Shown: piece by piece, positions 18,314 through 27,614 of the stretch | Layout of the letters: every line of letters begins with the position of its first letter | Position numbering within the stretch: the first letter of the stretch is position 1 | Origin: Martinezella miluonensis | Lineage (GTDB): Bacteria; Pseudomonadota; Alphaproteobacteria; Rhizobiales; Rhizobiaceae | Length of the DNA stretch: 64,000 nt | Assembly (NCBI RefSeq): GCF_900094545.1 | Contig: NZ_FMAH01000014.1 | Coordinates: forward strand, 54,244-118,243 | Reading direction: 5' to 3' | Translations under genes and position numbers: made by a program | The notes under the pieces: model-generated | Seen by the model: the letters and a program-made list of their open reading frames with translations, nothing else | Database searches by the model: none | What the model was told of the DNA's origin: nothing

Positions 18314-19225
18314 ATGGACAGATTCGATGCCATGCGGGTGTTTTGTCGGGTCGTGGAACGGCGCAGCTTCACGCTTGCCGCCGAAGACACCGGCCTGCCC
18401 CGCTCGACGGTGACGGACGCAATCAAGCAGGTCGAGGCACGCCTCGGCGTGCGCCTGCTACAGCGGACGACCCGGCACGTGAGCCCGACCCTCGACGGCG
18501 AGGCCTATTACCAGCGCTGCCTGCGCATCCTCTCCGACATCGAGGATGCGGAAGGCGCCTTTGCCGGCGCCAAGCCGAAGGGCGTGCTGCGTGTCGACGT
18601 GCACGGAACGCTTGCCCGGCACTTCGTCCTACCGAACCTGCCCTCCTTCCTCGAAACCTATCCCGATATCGAATTGCAGATCACCGAGGGCGACCGGTTC
18701 GTCGATCTGATCCGCGAGGGGATCGACTGCGTGCTGCGCGTCGGCACGCTGCAGGATAGCGACATGATCGGTCGTCGCGTCGCGATGCTGGAAGAAGTGA
18801 CGCTAGCGGCACCCGCCTATGTCGAACGGTTCGGCATGCCCTCCCATCCGGATAGGCTTGACGGCCACCGCATGATCGGCTTCCGCTCCTCCGCAACGGG
18901 CGGCCTGCTGCCGCTGGAATTCCAAATCGACGGCGCGGTCCGCGAGATCACCCTGCCGGCGACCATCTCCGTCAATGCGGCAGAGAGCTACTTCGCCGCG
19001 GCCAAGCTCGGCCTCGGCCTGATTCAGGTTCCGCGCTACCACGCCGAGGAAGCGTTACGATCTGGCGAGCTGCTGCATGTCCTTCAGGACTATCCACCGA
19101 CACAAACGCCTGTTTCGATGCTCTATCCGCGCAGCCGGCAGCTTTCGCCGCGCGTGCGCGTCTTCATAGACTGGCTGGTCAAGGTTTTCGCCGGACAGAA
19201 CGGCGTCGAAACCGAGGCCGGATGA
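18314..19225 (+). CDS. LysR family transcriptional regulator
   Basis: A 303-residue LysR protein. The N-terminal winged helix-turn-helix (about 1-60) includes FCRVVERRSFTLAAEDTG, PRSTVTDAIKQVEARLG and RLLQRTTRHVSPT. The effector-binding domain of periplasmic-binding-protein fold (about 90-295) follows. It belongs to the large group of LysR proteins that commonly control a divergent oxidoreductase. The likely targets are the two SDR genes on the other strand and possibly itself. The inducer is unknown. Confidence 0.9.
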   Translation: MDRFDAMRVFCRVVERRSFTLAAEDTGLPRSTVTDAIKQVEARLGVRLLQRTTRHVSPTLDGEAYYQRCLRILSDIEDAEGAFAGAKPKGVLRVDVHGTLARHFVLPNLPSFLETYPDIELQITEGDRFVDLIREGIDCVLRVGTLQDSDMIGRRVAMLEEVTLAAPAYVERFGMPSHPDRLDGHRMIGFRSSATGGLLPLEFQIDGAVREITLPATISVNAAESYFAAAKLGLGLIQVPRYHAEEALRSGELLHVLQDYPPTQTPVSMLYPRSRQLSPRVRVFIDWLVKVFAGQNGVETEAG

Positions 19226-19362
19226 ATATTCCGCGAAAGCGATCAAATAAATGAAATCGGCTCTTTGAATGCGCGAGGAGCACGCCTACGTCGTAGGGCA
19301 TCATTCCGCTCGCGATGCCGTTTCGACGTCGTGACAGCCTGACGATTTTCGAGAGGGAGCCG

Positions 19363-20709
19363 ATGACCGAACAGAAGCAATTGAAGCTCGGGGCCTTCAT
19401 GCGTCCCGTCAGCCTGCACACCGGTGCCTGGCGTTACCCCGGCGCCTATCCGGACGCCAACTTCAATTTCCAGCACATCAAGAGCTTCGCACAGGAGCTG
19501 GAAAAGGCGAAATTCGACGCCTTCTTCATGGCTGACCATTTGGCGGTCCTCAACATGCCGATCGAGGCCCTGAAGCGCAGCCAGACGGTTACCTCTTTCG
19601 AGCCTTTCACCCTGCTTTCGGCGCTGGCAGCCGTCACCGACCGGATCGGCCTCGTCGCCACCGCCTCCACCACATTCGACCTACCCTATCACATCGCCCG
19701 CCGTTTCGCCTCGCTTGATCACATCAGCGGCGGCCGCGCCGGCTGGAATATCGTGACGACATCCAATCCCGATGCGGCGCTTAACTTCGGCATGGAAGAG
19801 CATATGGAACATGGTGAGCGCTATCATCGCGCCCGCGAATTCTACGATGTCGTCACCGGCCTCTGGGACAGCTTCGCCGATGACGCCTTCATCCGCGATC
19901 CAGAAAGCGGCATCTTCTTCGATCCAGAGCGGATGCATGTGCTTGGGCACAAGGGCGAGGAGCTTAGCGTTCGCGGCCCGCTCAACATCGCCCGCCCGCC
20001 GCAGGGCTGGCCCGTCATCGTGCAGGCCGGGCAATCCGACGCCGGCCGGCAGCTTGCTGCCGAAACGGCGGAGGCGGTCTTTGCCGCTCCCCGCAATCTT
20101 GCCGACGGCAAGGCGATCTTTGCCGACATCAAGGGACGCATGAGGGCGATTGGCCGCAATCCGGACCATCTGAAGATCCTGCCCGCCGCCTTCATCGTCG
20201 TCGGCGACACGATCCAGGAGGCAAAGGCCAAGCGCGCGAAGCTCGATAGCCTCGTCCATTACGACAGCGCCATCGCATCCCTCTCGATTGCCCTTGGGCA
20301 CGATGCCTCCAAATTCGATCCGGACGGCCCGCTGCCGGAGATTCCGGAGACCAATGCCAGCAAGAGCGGCCGCGAACGCGTCATCGCCCTTGCCGAAGCC
20401 GAAAAACTCACCGTGCGCCAGCTTGCCCAGCGCCTCGGCGGCTATGCCGGCCTCGCCTTCGTCGGCACGCCGCAAAGCATCTCCGACGAAATGGAGCAAT
20501 GGTTGCACGAGGAAGGCTCGGACGGTTTCAACGTCGTCTTCCCATTCCTTCCGCAGGGCCTGCTTGACGTAACGACCCGTGTTGTTCCAGAGCTTCAACG
20601 TCGCGGCATCTTCCGCCACGACTACGAAGGCACGACACTGCGCGAGCACCTCGGCTTGCCGCGCCCGGAAAACCGCTTCTTCAAGGCAACGGCTGCAGCT
20701 GCGCAGTAA
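19363..20709 (+). CDS. LLM-class flavin-dependent monooxygenase (NtaA/SnaA/DmoA type)
   Basis: A 448-residue TIM-barrel flavin-dependent monooxygenase from the ATG at 19363, preceded by AGAGGGAG. Segments FMRPVSLHTGAWRYPGA, DAFFMADHLAV and GRAGWNIVTTSNPDAALNFG are characteristic of the NtaA/SnaA/DszA/DmoA branch. This branch oxidises sulfur- or nitrogen-containing small organics using reduced FMN from a separate reductase. No reductase is adjacent. The next gene, an AhpD-like protein, starts 11 bp later, so the two are probably cotranscribed. Confidence 0.9.
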   Translation: MTEQKQLKLGAFMRPVSLHTGAWRYPGAYPDANFNFQHIKSFAQELEKAKFDAFFMADHLAVLNMPIEALKRSQTVTSFEPFTLLSALAAVTDRIGLVATASTTFDLPYHIARRFASLDHISGGRAGWNIVTTSNPDAALNFGMEEHMEHGERYHRAREFYDVVTGLWDSFADDAFIRDPESGIFFDPERMHVLGHKGEELSVRGPLNIARPPQGWPVIVQAGQSDAGRQLAAETAEAVFAAPRNLADGKAIFADIKGRMRAIGRNPDHLKILPAAFIVVGDTIQEAKAKRAKLDSLVHYDSAIASLSIALGHDASKFDPDGPLPEIPETNASKSGRERVIALAEAEKLTVRQLAQRLGGYAGLAFVGTPQSISDEMEQWLHEEGSDGFNVVFPFLPQGLLDVTTRVVPELQRRGIFRHDYEGTTLREHLGLPRPENRFFKATAAAAQ

Positions 20710-20720
20710 GAGAGAATGAC

Positions 20721-21263
20721 ATGAGCCATATCACGCCGATCGACTACGAAACCGCTTCGGAGGCCGTGCGCGCCGAGCACGATCGCGAGGTACAGCTGCG
20801 CGGCCGCATGACGAACATGAAGCGCACTCTGCTGCATTCGCCGGTGGCGCATCGCATCTATGCGGAATGGTTTCCCTTGCGCGAAGAGCTGCGCCCGGCG
20901 CTGGACGATCGCGCCGTCTGGCTGCTTTGCCATGCCATCGCGCTGGAATGCCGTTCGATCATCCCCGTCGGCTTTTTCCGGCGCGCGCTGATCAATGCCG
21001 GCCTGACGCCGGAGACAATCGTGCCGACCGAGGATGAGGCACTGCTGATCGAGTTCGGCAAGACCATCGTCAGGGATTCGAACGCCATTCCTGAAGACGT
21101 CTGGGCACGGCTGAAGGCGCGCTACGACGAACCGACCCTTGCTAATCTCGTGGCTTTCGCGGGGATCATGATCGCGACGGCAATCTACAATAACGCGGTG
21201 AAGATCGATATCGATCCGGAGCTTGGGCCTTATCTTGAAGGGGTTGAGTTTCCGGCGAAATAG
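20721..21263 (+). CDS. Carboxymuconolactone decarboxylase/AhpD-fold-like protein
   Basis: A 180-residue, mainly helical protein that looks like an AhpD/CMD-fold member: a central helix ALDDRAVWLLCHAIALECRSI, then a second helical half ending in GIMIATAIYNNAVKID. Unlike peroxidatic AhpD proteins it has no CxxC. Only single cysteines appear in this helix, so redox function through a disulfide is unlikely. It closely follows the LLM monooxygenase and may act on its product. Fold assignment is by pattern and is moderate. Confidence 0.6.
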   Translation: MSHITPIDYETASEAVRAEHDREVQLRGRMTNMKRTLLHSPVAHRIYAEWFPLREELRPALDDRAVWLLCHAIALECRSIIPVGFFRRALINAGLTPETIVPTEDEALLIEFGKTIVRDSNAIPEDVWARLKARYDEPTLANLVAFAGIMIATAIYNNAVKIDIDPELGPYLEGVEFPAK

Positions 21264-21268
21264 CGAAA

Positions 21269-21471
21269 GGCCCCTCACCCCAGCCCTCTCCCCGTTTTGA
21301 CGGGGAGAGGGAGCGATCTCGCCTAGACCTCTTCTGACCGCGCGCAGAAGGAGGAAGAATGCGCACCCTCGCCAACTCAGCGCTGAAAGAGGGAACGGTG
21401 ATGGCGCCGCTATCCCCTTCTCCCCGTCAAAACGGGGAGAAGGTGCCCGACAGGGCGGATGAGGGGCTCTC
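21269..21471. repeat. Dispersed palindromic intergenic repeat, copy 2 (long form)
   Basis: This copy sits between the AhpD-like gene and osmC. It starts CCCCTCACCC, contains CCCCGTtttgACGGGG-type hairpins near both ends (about 21292-21307 and 21422-21437) and ends GGATGAGGGGCT. Its final part matches the copy at 104-260 almost exactly. The inverted ends and internal hairpins suggest a small non-autonomous element or REP-like unit typical of rhizobial intergenic DNA. Confidence 0.8.
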
Positions 21472-21487
21472 GCCACCTACTCCAAAG

Positions 21488-21916
21488 TTACCCCGAAATC
21501 GTCGTTGAAAACTGCGGATTGCCCCGGATCGTGTTGCTCACGGTGCAGATCTCATCTTCGGCGGCATGGGCAATCGCGTTGCGGACCTCGTCGCTAAAAT
21601 CGCCCTTGATGGTGAAGGCGATGTTGAACTTCTCGACGCGGGAAAGGCCTTCGGTCGCCTTTTCGCCTGTTACGACGGCGGTGACTTCGGTGAGCCTGTC
21701 GAGCACGCCGAGGCTGCTGGCCGCCATGCGGGCGCTCAGAACGAGGCAAGCGGACAGCGACGAATAGAGCAGATCGAGCGGGTTGAAACCGGGCTGCGAC
21801 GGCGAGGTGACGATGTCGATCTCGCCGCCGGTCACGGACGTCACATGCGGAAAACCGGTACGGCCGACCGTAGCGGTGGCGCCCGTCTGCCTCGTCTTCA
21901 CTTTCAGTTCGGCCAT
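21488..21916 (-). CDS. OsmC family peroxiredoxin-like protein
   Basis: A 142-residue OsmC/Ohr-superfamily protein starting at the ATG at 21916 (MAELKVKTRQTG). The frame stays open to 22204 upstream, but that part crosses the promoter region of the divergent kinase and has atypical composition. Family marks are the GFNPLDLLYSSLSACLVLSARM segment with one peroxidatic-type cysteine, and a second cysteine in EDEICTVSNT. Together these could reduce organic hydroperoxides. It diverges from the glycerate kinase with a 151-bp gap. Confidence 0.82.
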   Translation of the reverse strand: MAELKVKTRQTGATATVGRTGFPHVTSVTGGEIDIVTSPSQPGFNPLDLLYSSLSACLVLSARMAASSLGVLDRLTEVTAVVTGEKATEGLSRVEKFNIAFTIKGDFSDEVRNAIAHAAEDEICTVSNTIRGNPQFSTTISG

Positions 21917-22067
21917 TTCGAAAATCCTTGAAATAAAAGCGTGAAACCCTTTTCCTCTACATAGGGATTCATCGTGCCGGACACAATTGCAGTTCCAACC
22001 CCTTGCGTCTTCGAACCAGTTAAGCCACCAAGTGGTTACACGCTCATCGCAAGACAGGCAGCTAGAC

Positions 22068-23333
22068 ATGACCGTTTCCGATCCTCGCGCCTTCCTGACC
22101 TCGCTGTTTGATGCAGCCGTTCGCGCCGCCGATCCGCTGACCGGTATCCGCGCCAATCTGCCAGCAAAGCCGAAGGGCCGGACGATCGTCATCGGCGCCG
22201 GCAAGGGCTCCGCCCAGATGGCGGCCGCGCTGGAGCAATGCTGGGATGGCCCGCTGGAAGGTCTGGTGGTGACGCGTTACGGTTTCTCCGCCCCCTGCCG
22301 CCAGATCGAGATCATCGAAGCCGCCCATCCCGTACCCGACGAGGCCGGCCTCGTCGCCTCCCGCCGACTTCTGAAGCTCGTTGAGGGCTTGACGGAGGAC
22401 GATCTGGTGATCGCCCTGATATCAGGCGGCGGCTCGGCCCTGCTGCCCTCGCCGGCCGGCACGCTGAGCCTCGACGACGAGATCGCCGTCAACAAGGCGC
22501 TGCTCGCATCCGGCGCACCGATTTCGACGATGAATGTCATTCGCAAGCATCTGTCGACCATCAAGGGAGGCCGGCTCGCAGCCGCGGCCTATCCGGCTAG
22601 GCTCGTCTCTCTCGTCGTCTCGGACATCCCCGGCGACGATCCGGCGCTGGTGGCATCCGGCCCGACCGTGCCCGGCGCGGGCACGCGCACTGAGGCGCTC
22701 GACCTCATCCGCCTCTACCGCATAGAGCTGCCGCCGGCCGTTCTCGCCCATATCGAGAAAGCCGAAGCGGATGCGCCGCGCCCGAACGACCCGCGCTTTG
22801 CTGGCAATGAAGTGCATCTCATCGCATCTGCCGGCGTCTCGCTGGAGGCTGCTGCCGAAGTGGCTCGCGCTACGGGTATCGAAGTGGCCATACTCTCCGA
22901 CGCCATCGAGGGCGAGGCTCGCGAAGCCGCCCATGTCCATGCCGCAATCGCCCGCGAGGTGCTGCATCGCAATCGCCCCTTCACCAAGCCCGTCTTGCTG
23001 CTCTCCAGCGGCGAAACGACGGTGACCCTGAAAGGCAAAGGCAAGGGTGGCCGAAACTCGGAGTTCCTGTTGTCGCTGGCAATCGATATCGACGGCCACA
23101 CCGGCATTCACGCCATGGCTGCCGACACGGACGGCATCGACGGCAGCGAAGACAATGCCGGCGCCTTTGCCGATGCCGGCACCGTGGCGCGATTGCGCAA
23201 GGCTGGACTGGTTCCCGCCGAGCTGCTGGCAAACAACGATGCCTGGACGGCTTTCAATGCGATCGGCGATCTATTCGTGCCCGGCCCGACGGGAACGAAC
23301 GTCAACGACTTCCGCGCTATCCTGATTGTGTAG
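22068..23333 (+). CDS. ttuD: Glycerate 2-kinase, MOFRL family (TtuD-like)
   Basis: A 421-residue protein with an N-terminal DUF4147 domain and a C-terminal MOFRL domain. It is the class of glycerate kinase historically annotated as hydroxypyruvate reductase TtuD in tartrate use. Supporting segments are VIGAGKGSAQMAAALE, LISGGGSALLPSPAG, NVIRKHLSTIKGGRLA, SDIPGDDPALVASGPT and DTDGIDGSEDNAGAF. It phosphorylates D-glycerate to 2-phosphoglycerate in the cytosol. The ATG at 22068 gives the family's normal N-terminus. The 3' end overlaps a small gene on the other strand. Confidence 0.88.
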   Translation: MTVSDPRAFLTSLFDAAVRAADPLTGIRANLPAKPKGRTIVIGAGKGSAQMAAALEQCWDGPLEGLVVTRYGFSAPCRQIEIIEAAHPVPDEAGLVASRRLLKLVEGLTEDDLVIALISGGGSALLPSPAGTLSLDDEIAVNKALLASGAPISTMNVIRKHLSTIKGGRLAAAAYPARLVSLVVSDIPGDDPALVASGPTVPGAGTRTEALDLIRLYRIELPPAVLAHIEKAEADAPRPNDPRFAGNEVHLIASAGVSLEAAAEVARATGIEVAILSDAIEGEAREAAHVHAAIAREVLHRNRPFTKPVLLLSSGETTVTLKGKGKGGRNSEFLLSLAIDIDGHTGIHAMAADTDGIDGSEDNAGAFADAGTVARLRKAGLVPAELLANNDAWTAFNAIGDLFVPGPTGTNVNDFRAILIV

Positions 23334-23526
23334 GCTCGCGTAGCAGGCTGGCGTCGCTGCAATCGTCGCAGCGCCAATAGGCAGCAGCCATCGATGACCA
23401 TCGGAAGAAGTGCCGCCTGCAATGGCCGCACTCGATTTCAACGACATGCGTCTTTTCAGAAACGACGAGTGGCTTGACCTGCGTCTTGCGCTCGCTTTTC
23501 CACCGTTCAAGCCTCGTCACGGTCAT
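23317..23526 (-). CDS. Small zinc-ribbon-like protein (hypothetical)
   Basis: A 69-residue ORF with two paired cysteine knuckles, CGHC in the middle and CDDC near the end, separated by an aromatic basic stretch (RRHFFRW). This is the layout of a minimal zinc ribbon. The ATG at 23526 follows GGGGG by about 6 bp. Codons are GC-ending as in neighbouring genes. Its last 17 bp overlap the kinase 3' end on the opposite strand. I do not recognise a named family; a nucleic-acid or protein-contact role is possible but not shown. Confidence 0.55.
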   Translation of the reverse strand: MTVTRLERWKSERKTQVKPLVVSEKTHVVEIECGHCRRHFFRWSSMAAAYWRCDDCSDASLLREPTQSG

Positions 23527-23860
23527 CAACACCCCCAACGCAATACAACTATCTTGCCCGAAGACGCCCTAAAATAGATTCAACTAATAAAAGAAATATT
23601 ACAGATGCCGGGTCGTCAACTGCTCTTGCGCCTCGGGAAGAATGGAATTGATCCAACGCTCGCATCTGCTCGATTTGACGCGCTTCCGCAGCGCATTCGA
23701 CATCGGCAGCACCAGGCCCCGTGAGAGCCTGCACATCTGTTACCGGCTCTCATCGCAACGGCGCCCTCGAAAATTTGCAACTGAGGATATCGCCATTTCC
23801 GCCGGGGACGCCATTTCAAGGATGGGCTACGTTCCCAAGCCAATAATGTGAGGCATTATC
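23527..23860. other. Intergenic region upstream of ggt
   Basis: This 334-bp gap holds the start region of the small zinc-ribbon gene on its left and the promoter region of the gamma-glutamyltransferase on its right. A short open frame at 23642-23851 has no family resemblance and no ribosome site. I see no RNA gene, repeat or clear operator. Confidence 0.5.
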
Positions 23861-25603
23861 ATGCGCCATTTCCGCCATCGAGCGATTTCGTCGGTGACCC
23901 TGCTCACCTTTGCCCTCTTCTCCGTAACAGCCAGAGCCGCCGCGCCGCCGCCAGTCGAGGCCGAACATGGCATGGTCGTCACGGCGCAGCATCTCGCCAC
24001 CGATGTCGGCGTCGAAGTGCTGAAAAACGGCGGCAATGCCGTCGATGCGGCCGTTGCCGTCGGCTATGCACTGGCGGTGGTCTATCCGACCGCCGGCAAT
24101 ATCGGCGGCGGCGGCTTCATGACCGTCCGCATGCGGGATGGCAAGACGGACTTCCTCGATTTCCGCGAGCGCGCACCGCTGGCAGCCAAGAAAGACATGT
24201 ATCTCGACGACAAGGGCAATATCGTCAAAGGCGCAAGCACCGATGGCTATCTCGCCGTCGGCGTGCCGGGCTCGGTCATGGGCCTCGAAACGGCCCGCGA
24301 GAAATACGGGACGAAATCCCGTCAGGATCTCATCGCGCCGGCCATTCGCTACGCCAAGGAAGGCTTCACGCTGAACCAAGCCGATGCCGCAGAACTGAAC
24401 GAAAACAAGGATTGGCTTTCCCGCGATCCGGCCGCCGCCGCGATCTTCACCAGGGCGGACGGAAAGCCCTTCGCGACAGGTGACAGGCTGATCCAACCGG
24501 ATCTCGGCAACGCTCTCTCCGGCATTTCAGATCAAGGACCGGATGGTTTCTACAAGGGGCCGGTCGCCAACGCCATCGTCAAGGCAAGCCAGGACAAGGG
24601 TGGCATTCTCGCGAACCAGGATTTCGAGCAGTACAAGGTCCGCGAACTCGAGCCGGTTAAGTGCGACTATCGCGGCTACCAGATCATCTCCTCGCCGCCA
24701 CCTTCTTCTGGCGGCGTCATCATCTGCGAAATCCTCAATGTATTGGAAGGCTACCCGCTGTCCTATACCGGCTACGGCTCGGCCGACACCGTGCACCTCA
24801 TGGTCGAAGCCATGCGCCATGCCTACGTCGACCGCAATTCCACGCTCGGCGATCCCGATTTCGTCGACAATCCCGTCAGCAAGCTGTTGGACAAGGATTA
24901 TGCCAAAAAGATCCGCGACAGCATAGATCCCTACAAGGCCGGCGTCTCCAAGGATCTGATGCCGAAAGGCCTCGGCGAAAGCCATGAGACCACGCATTAT
25001 TCCATCGTCGACAATGACGGCAACGCAGTCGCCGTCACCTACACGCTGAACGGTTCCTTCGGCGCCGGCGTTGTCGCGCCCGGCACGGGGATCCTCTTGA
25101 ACAACGAGATGGACGACTTCACCTCCAAACCCGGCGTGCCCAATCTCTACGGCCTGGTGCAGGGCGAGGCCAATGCCATCGAACCGAAGAAGACGCCGCT
25201 GTCTTCCATGAGCCCGACGATCATCGCCAAGGATGGCAAGCCCTTCATGGTGATCGGCAGCCCGGGCGGTTCGCGTATCATCACCATCACGCTCGAGGCG
25301 ATCATCAACGTCATCGATTTCGGCATGAACATTCAGGAAGCCATCGACGCGCCGCGCATCCATCATCAATGGCTGCCGGATAAGGTCTACATGGAGCCGC
25401 ATGCGCTTTCGCCCGATACGATCAAGCTGCTGGCCGGCATGGGCTATACGGTTCAGGTCGATAAGGATTGGCCGATCTGGGGCCAATCGGCCGGCATCCT
25501 CGTCGGCGGCAAGAGCCTCAGCGATATCGCCAAGGGCGGTGGTGCCCGCTACAACGGCGCCATGGACAGCCGTGCCGGCTCCGGACTAGCGGCTGGTTAC
25601 TGA
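23861..25603 (+). CDS. ggt: Gamma-glutamyltransferase
   Basis: A 580-residue periplasmic N-terminal-nucleophile hydrolase made as one chain and self-cleaved. A Sec signal peptide (about residues 1-26, ending ARAAA) is followed by the large subunit with NGGNAVDAAVAVGYAL and GNIGGGGFM. The small subunit begins at Thr377 in the ETTHYS segment, followed by the substrate-site motif NGSFGAG and PGGSRIITI. It hydrolyses or transfers the gamma-glutamyl group of glutathione and related compounds. It stands alone with a strong terminator at 25633-25667. Confidence 0.93.
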   Translation: MRHFRHRAISSVTLLTFALFSVTARAAAPPPVEAEHGMVVTAQHLATDVGVEVLKNGGNAVDAAVAVGYALAVVYPTAGNIGGGGFMTVRMRDGKTDFLDFRERAPLAAKKDMYLDDKGNIVKGASTDGYLAVGVPGSVMGLETAREKYGTKSRQDLIAPAIRYAKEGFTLNQADAAELNENKDWLSRDPAAAAIFTRADGKPFATGDRLIQPDLGNALSGISDQGPDGFYKGPVANAIVKASQDKGGILANQDFEQYKVRELEPVKCDYRGYQIISSPPPSSGGVIICEILNVLEGYPLSYTGYGSADTVHLMVEAMRHAYVDRNSTLGDPDFVDNPVSKLLDKDYAKKIRDSIDPYKAGVSKDLMPKGLGESHETTHYSIVDNDGNAVAVTYTLNGSFGAGVVAPGTGILLNNEMDDFTSKPGVPNLYGLVQGEANAIEPKKTPLSSMSPTIIAKDGKPFMVIGSPGGSRIITITLEAIINVIDFGMNIQEAIDAPRIHHQWLPDKVYMEPHALSPDTIKLLAGMGYTVQVDKDWPIWGQSAGILVGGKSLSDIAKGGGARYNGAMDSRAGSGLAAGY

Positions 25604-25632
25604 TAGCGGCGCGCCTGTCGACTCAATGAATC

Positions 25633-25667
25633 AGGCCGGTGCCGCACACGGCGGCGCCGGTCTTTTG
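25633..25667 (+). terminator. Rho-independent terminator after ggt
   Basis: A GC-rich hairpin (GGCCGGTGCCGC / GCGGCGCCGGTC arms around a short ACAC loop) is followed by TCTTTTG. It lies about 30 bp after the gamma-glutamyltransferase stop. Confidence 0.8.
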
Positions 25668-25956
25668 ACATCCAAATGCCTGCCGAAACGAGCACATTAT
25701 CTTACGCCGCAAAACCAACCGTGAGCATTTCAGCGCCATATTGCGCTATTCATTCACTTCGCGTTCATTTGCCGCTGCGTTCACGCTTATGTGAGCCATT
25801 TTTTCCATTCCGATCAATAGGATTTGCGATTTCTGATATGGCATTCGCGTCCGAGCGGGAGTATACAAGCGGCCGTTCAAATAGGCCTTCGCGCCGTGAC
25901 CAGACTTGCGGTTCTGTCTTAGGACCCCACCGCACCATCGAGAGCGATCCCCGACA
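25668..25956. promoter_or_regulatory. Upstream region of the MFS transporter gene
   Basis: Between the ggt terminator and the MFS start there are 289 bp of lower-GC sequence with no plausible gene. It presumably carries the MFS promoter. No symmetric operator stands out, and no regulator gene flanks it. Confidence 0.4.
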
Positions 25957-27411
25957 ATGTCGGATCAGATATTCCAGGCCGCCCCCACCCGGCGGGCCGC
26001 ACCGAATTTTCGTGTAGTAGCACTTATCGTAGCAAGTGCGATGTTCATGGAACAGCTTGACGCGACCGTGCTCGCAACAGCCCTTCCGACCATGGCAAGA
26101 GACTTCGGCGTCAGCGCGCCGGCCATGAGTATCTCGCTGACGTCATACCTTCTCAGCCTCGCAATCTTCATTCCCGCAAGCGGCGCCATCGCCGACCGCT
26201 TCGGGTCGCGTACCGTCTTCCGATCCGCCATCGCGGTTTTCGTTCTCGGCTCGCTTCTGTGCGCGCAGGCGCCAAACCTGTTCTTCCTCGTCCTTGCACG
26301 ACTGCTGCAGGGTCTCGGCGGCGCGATGATGCTGCCGATCGGCCGTCTCGTGCTGATGCGTAGCGTCGCCCGCAAGGACATGGTCAATGCCATGTCCTGG
26401 CTGCTGATCCCCGCGCTCATCGGCCCCATCCTCGGCCCGCCGGTCGGCGGCATGTTCGTGACCTATCTCGACTGGCGCTGGATCTTCTACATCAACGTGC
26501 CGATCGGCATCATCGGCTTTATCCTGGTGACGATGTTCATCGAGGAGGTGAAGGGGCCACGCATTGGCCGCTTCGATCTCTCGGGCTTCATCCTCTCGGG
26601 TATATCGCTGGGTTCGCTGCTCTTCGGCTTCGAAATGTCGAGCCGCGAGGGCGAAGGCTATCTCGCTATCTTCCTGATCTCGATCGGCCTTCTGTTTGGC
26701 ATCGCCTATCTGCGCCATGCCCGCAAGCATCCTTCGCCGATCATGGATTTCTCGCTGATGAAGGTGCCAACCTTCCGCACCTCGGTTATCGCCGGTTCGC
26801 TGACGCGCATCAGCCAGGGCGCCCACCCCTTCCTGATCCCCTTGATGCTGCAGCTCGGCTTCGGCCTTTCGGCGGCCGCAGCCGGCCAGATCGCCATTGC
26901 GACCGCGCTAGGCTCCATGGCAATGAAACCCTTCCAGGTTCGCATCCTGCGCACCCTCGGCTTCCGTACTGCCCTCATCATCTTCGGCCTGATCGGCACG
27001 CTTGGCTATGGCCTATGCGCCATCTTCAAGCCGGATTGGCCGCTGCCGGTCATCTTCGTGATCCTGTTCTTCTGCGGCTTCTTCATGTCGTTCCAGTTCA
27101 CGGCCTACAACACGATCGCCTATGACGAGATCGAGCGCGACCGCATGAGCATCGCGACCAGCTTTTACTCGACCTTCCAGCAGCTGATGCTTTCACTCGG
27201 CATTTGCGTCGCCGCCCTTGCTCTGCATGGCTCGACGCAGTTCCTTGGCCATGCGAAGCCCAAGATGGTCGACTTCTCAGTCGCCTTCATCGTCGTAACG
27301 GCCATTGCGCTTCTCGCGGTGATCTGGAACGCCAGCTTCTCGCGCACAGCCGGCTCCGAGATCAGCGGCCATCGCCGCAAGTCGCTGGAAGACACCCTCG
27401 GCGAGCATTGA
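25957..27411 (+). CDS. MFS transporter, DHA2-type multidrug efflux
   Basis: A 484-residue inner-membrane protein with about 14 hydrophobic helices, as in the DHA2 drug:proton antiporters. Helix 1 carries the MEQLDATVLATALP motif that marks this family. ADRFGSRTVFR is motif A after helix 2, and the GPPVGG segment of motif C is in helix 5. It probably exports toxic organics using the proton gradient. The ATG at 25957 was chosen as the first start giving a normal N-terminus. It has no adaptor (EmrA-like) partner next to it. Confidence 0.88.
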   Translation: MSDQIFQAAPTRRAAPNFRVVALIVASAMFMEQLDATVLATALPTMARDFGVSAPAMSISLTSYLLSLAIFIPASGAIADRFGSRTVFRSAIAVFVLGSLLCAQAPNLFFLVLARLLQGLGGAMMLPIGRLVLMRSVARKDMVNAMSWLLIPALIGPILGPPVGGMFVTYLDWRWIFYINVPIGIIGFILVTMFIEEVKGPRIGRFDLSGFILSGISLGSLLFGFEMSSREGEGYLAIFLISIGLLFGIAYLRHARKHPSPIMDFSLMKVPTFRTSVIAGSLTRISQGAHPFLIPLMLQLGFGLSAAAAGQIAIATALGSMAMKPFQVRILRTLGFRTALIIFGLIGTLGYGLCAIFKPDWPLPVIFVILFFCGFFMSFQFTAYNTIAYDEIERDRMSIATSFYSTFQQLMLSLGICVAALALHGSTQFLGHAKPKMVDFSVAFIVVTAIALLAVIWNASFSRTAGSEISGHRRKSLEDTLGEH

Positions 27412-27522
27412 ACTGGCTCAAGCTGCCCCTGATGTAAAGTCAAGAAAAAGCGCCTATCATCTCTCAACGCTTCGATCTCGACGAACGGCTTTATCCGCCC
27501 TGCCGAAGCAGGGATGAGGACA

Positions 27523-27557
27523 AAACAAAAAGGCCGGGTCAACCCGGCCTCTTCCTT
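27523..27557 (-). terminator. Rho-independent terminator for the cold-shock gene (probably bidirectional)
   Basis: The perfect hairpin GGCCGGGT/ACCCGGCC (27531-27549 region) is followed on the minus strand by TTTTTGTTTTG. It lies about 60 bp after the cspA-like stop. On the plus strand it is followed by a weaker T-containing stretch and may also end MFS transcription. Confidence 0.8.
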
Positions 27558-27614
27558 CATTGTCTCAACGATCTATGCCGGCACATCCGTGGACAAAGAC
27601 CGGAAACAAATGGC

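Noticed and set aside
21917..22204. N-terminal extension of the OsmC frame
   Set aside because: It covers the divergent promoter of the glycerate kinase gene and lacks similarity to OsmC; ATG 21916 gives the family's N-terminus.
23642..23851. 69-codon open frame before ggt
   Set aside because: No ribosome site, no recognisable domain and no coding-like codon pattern.
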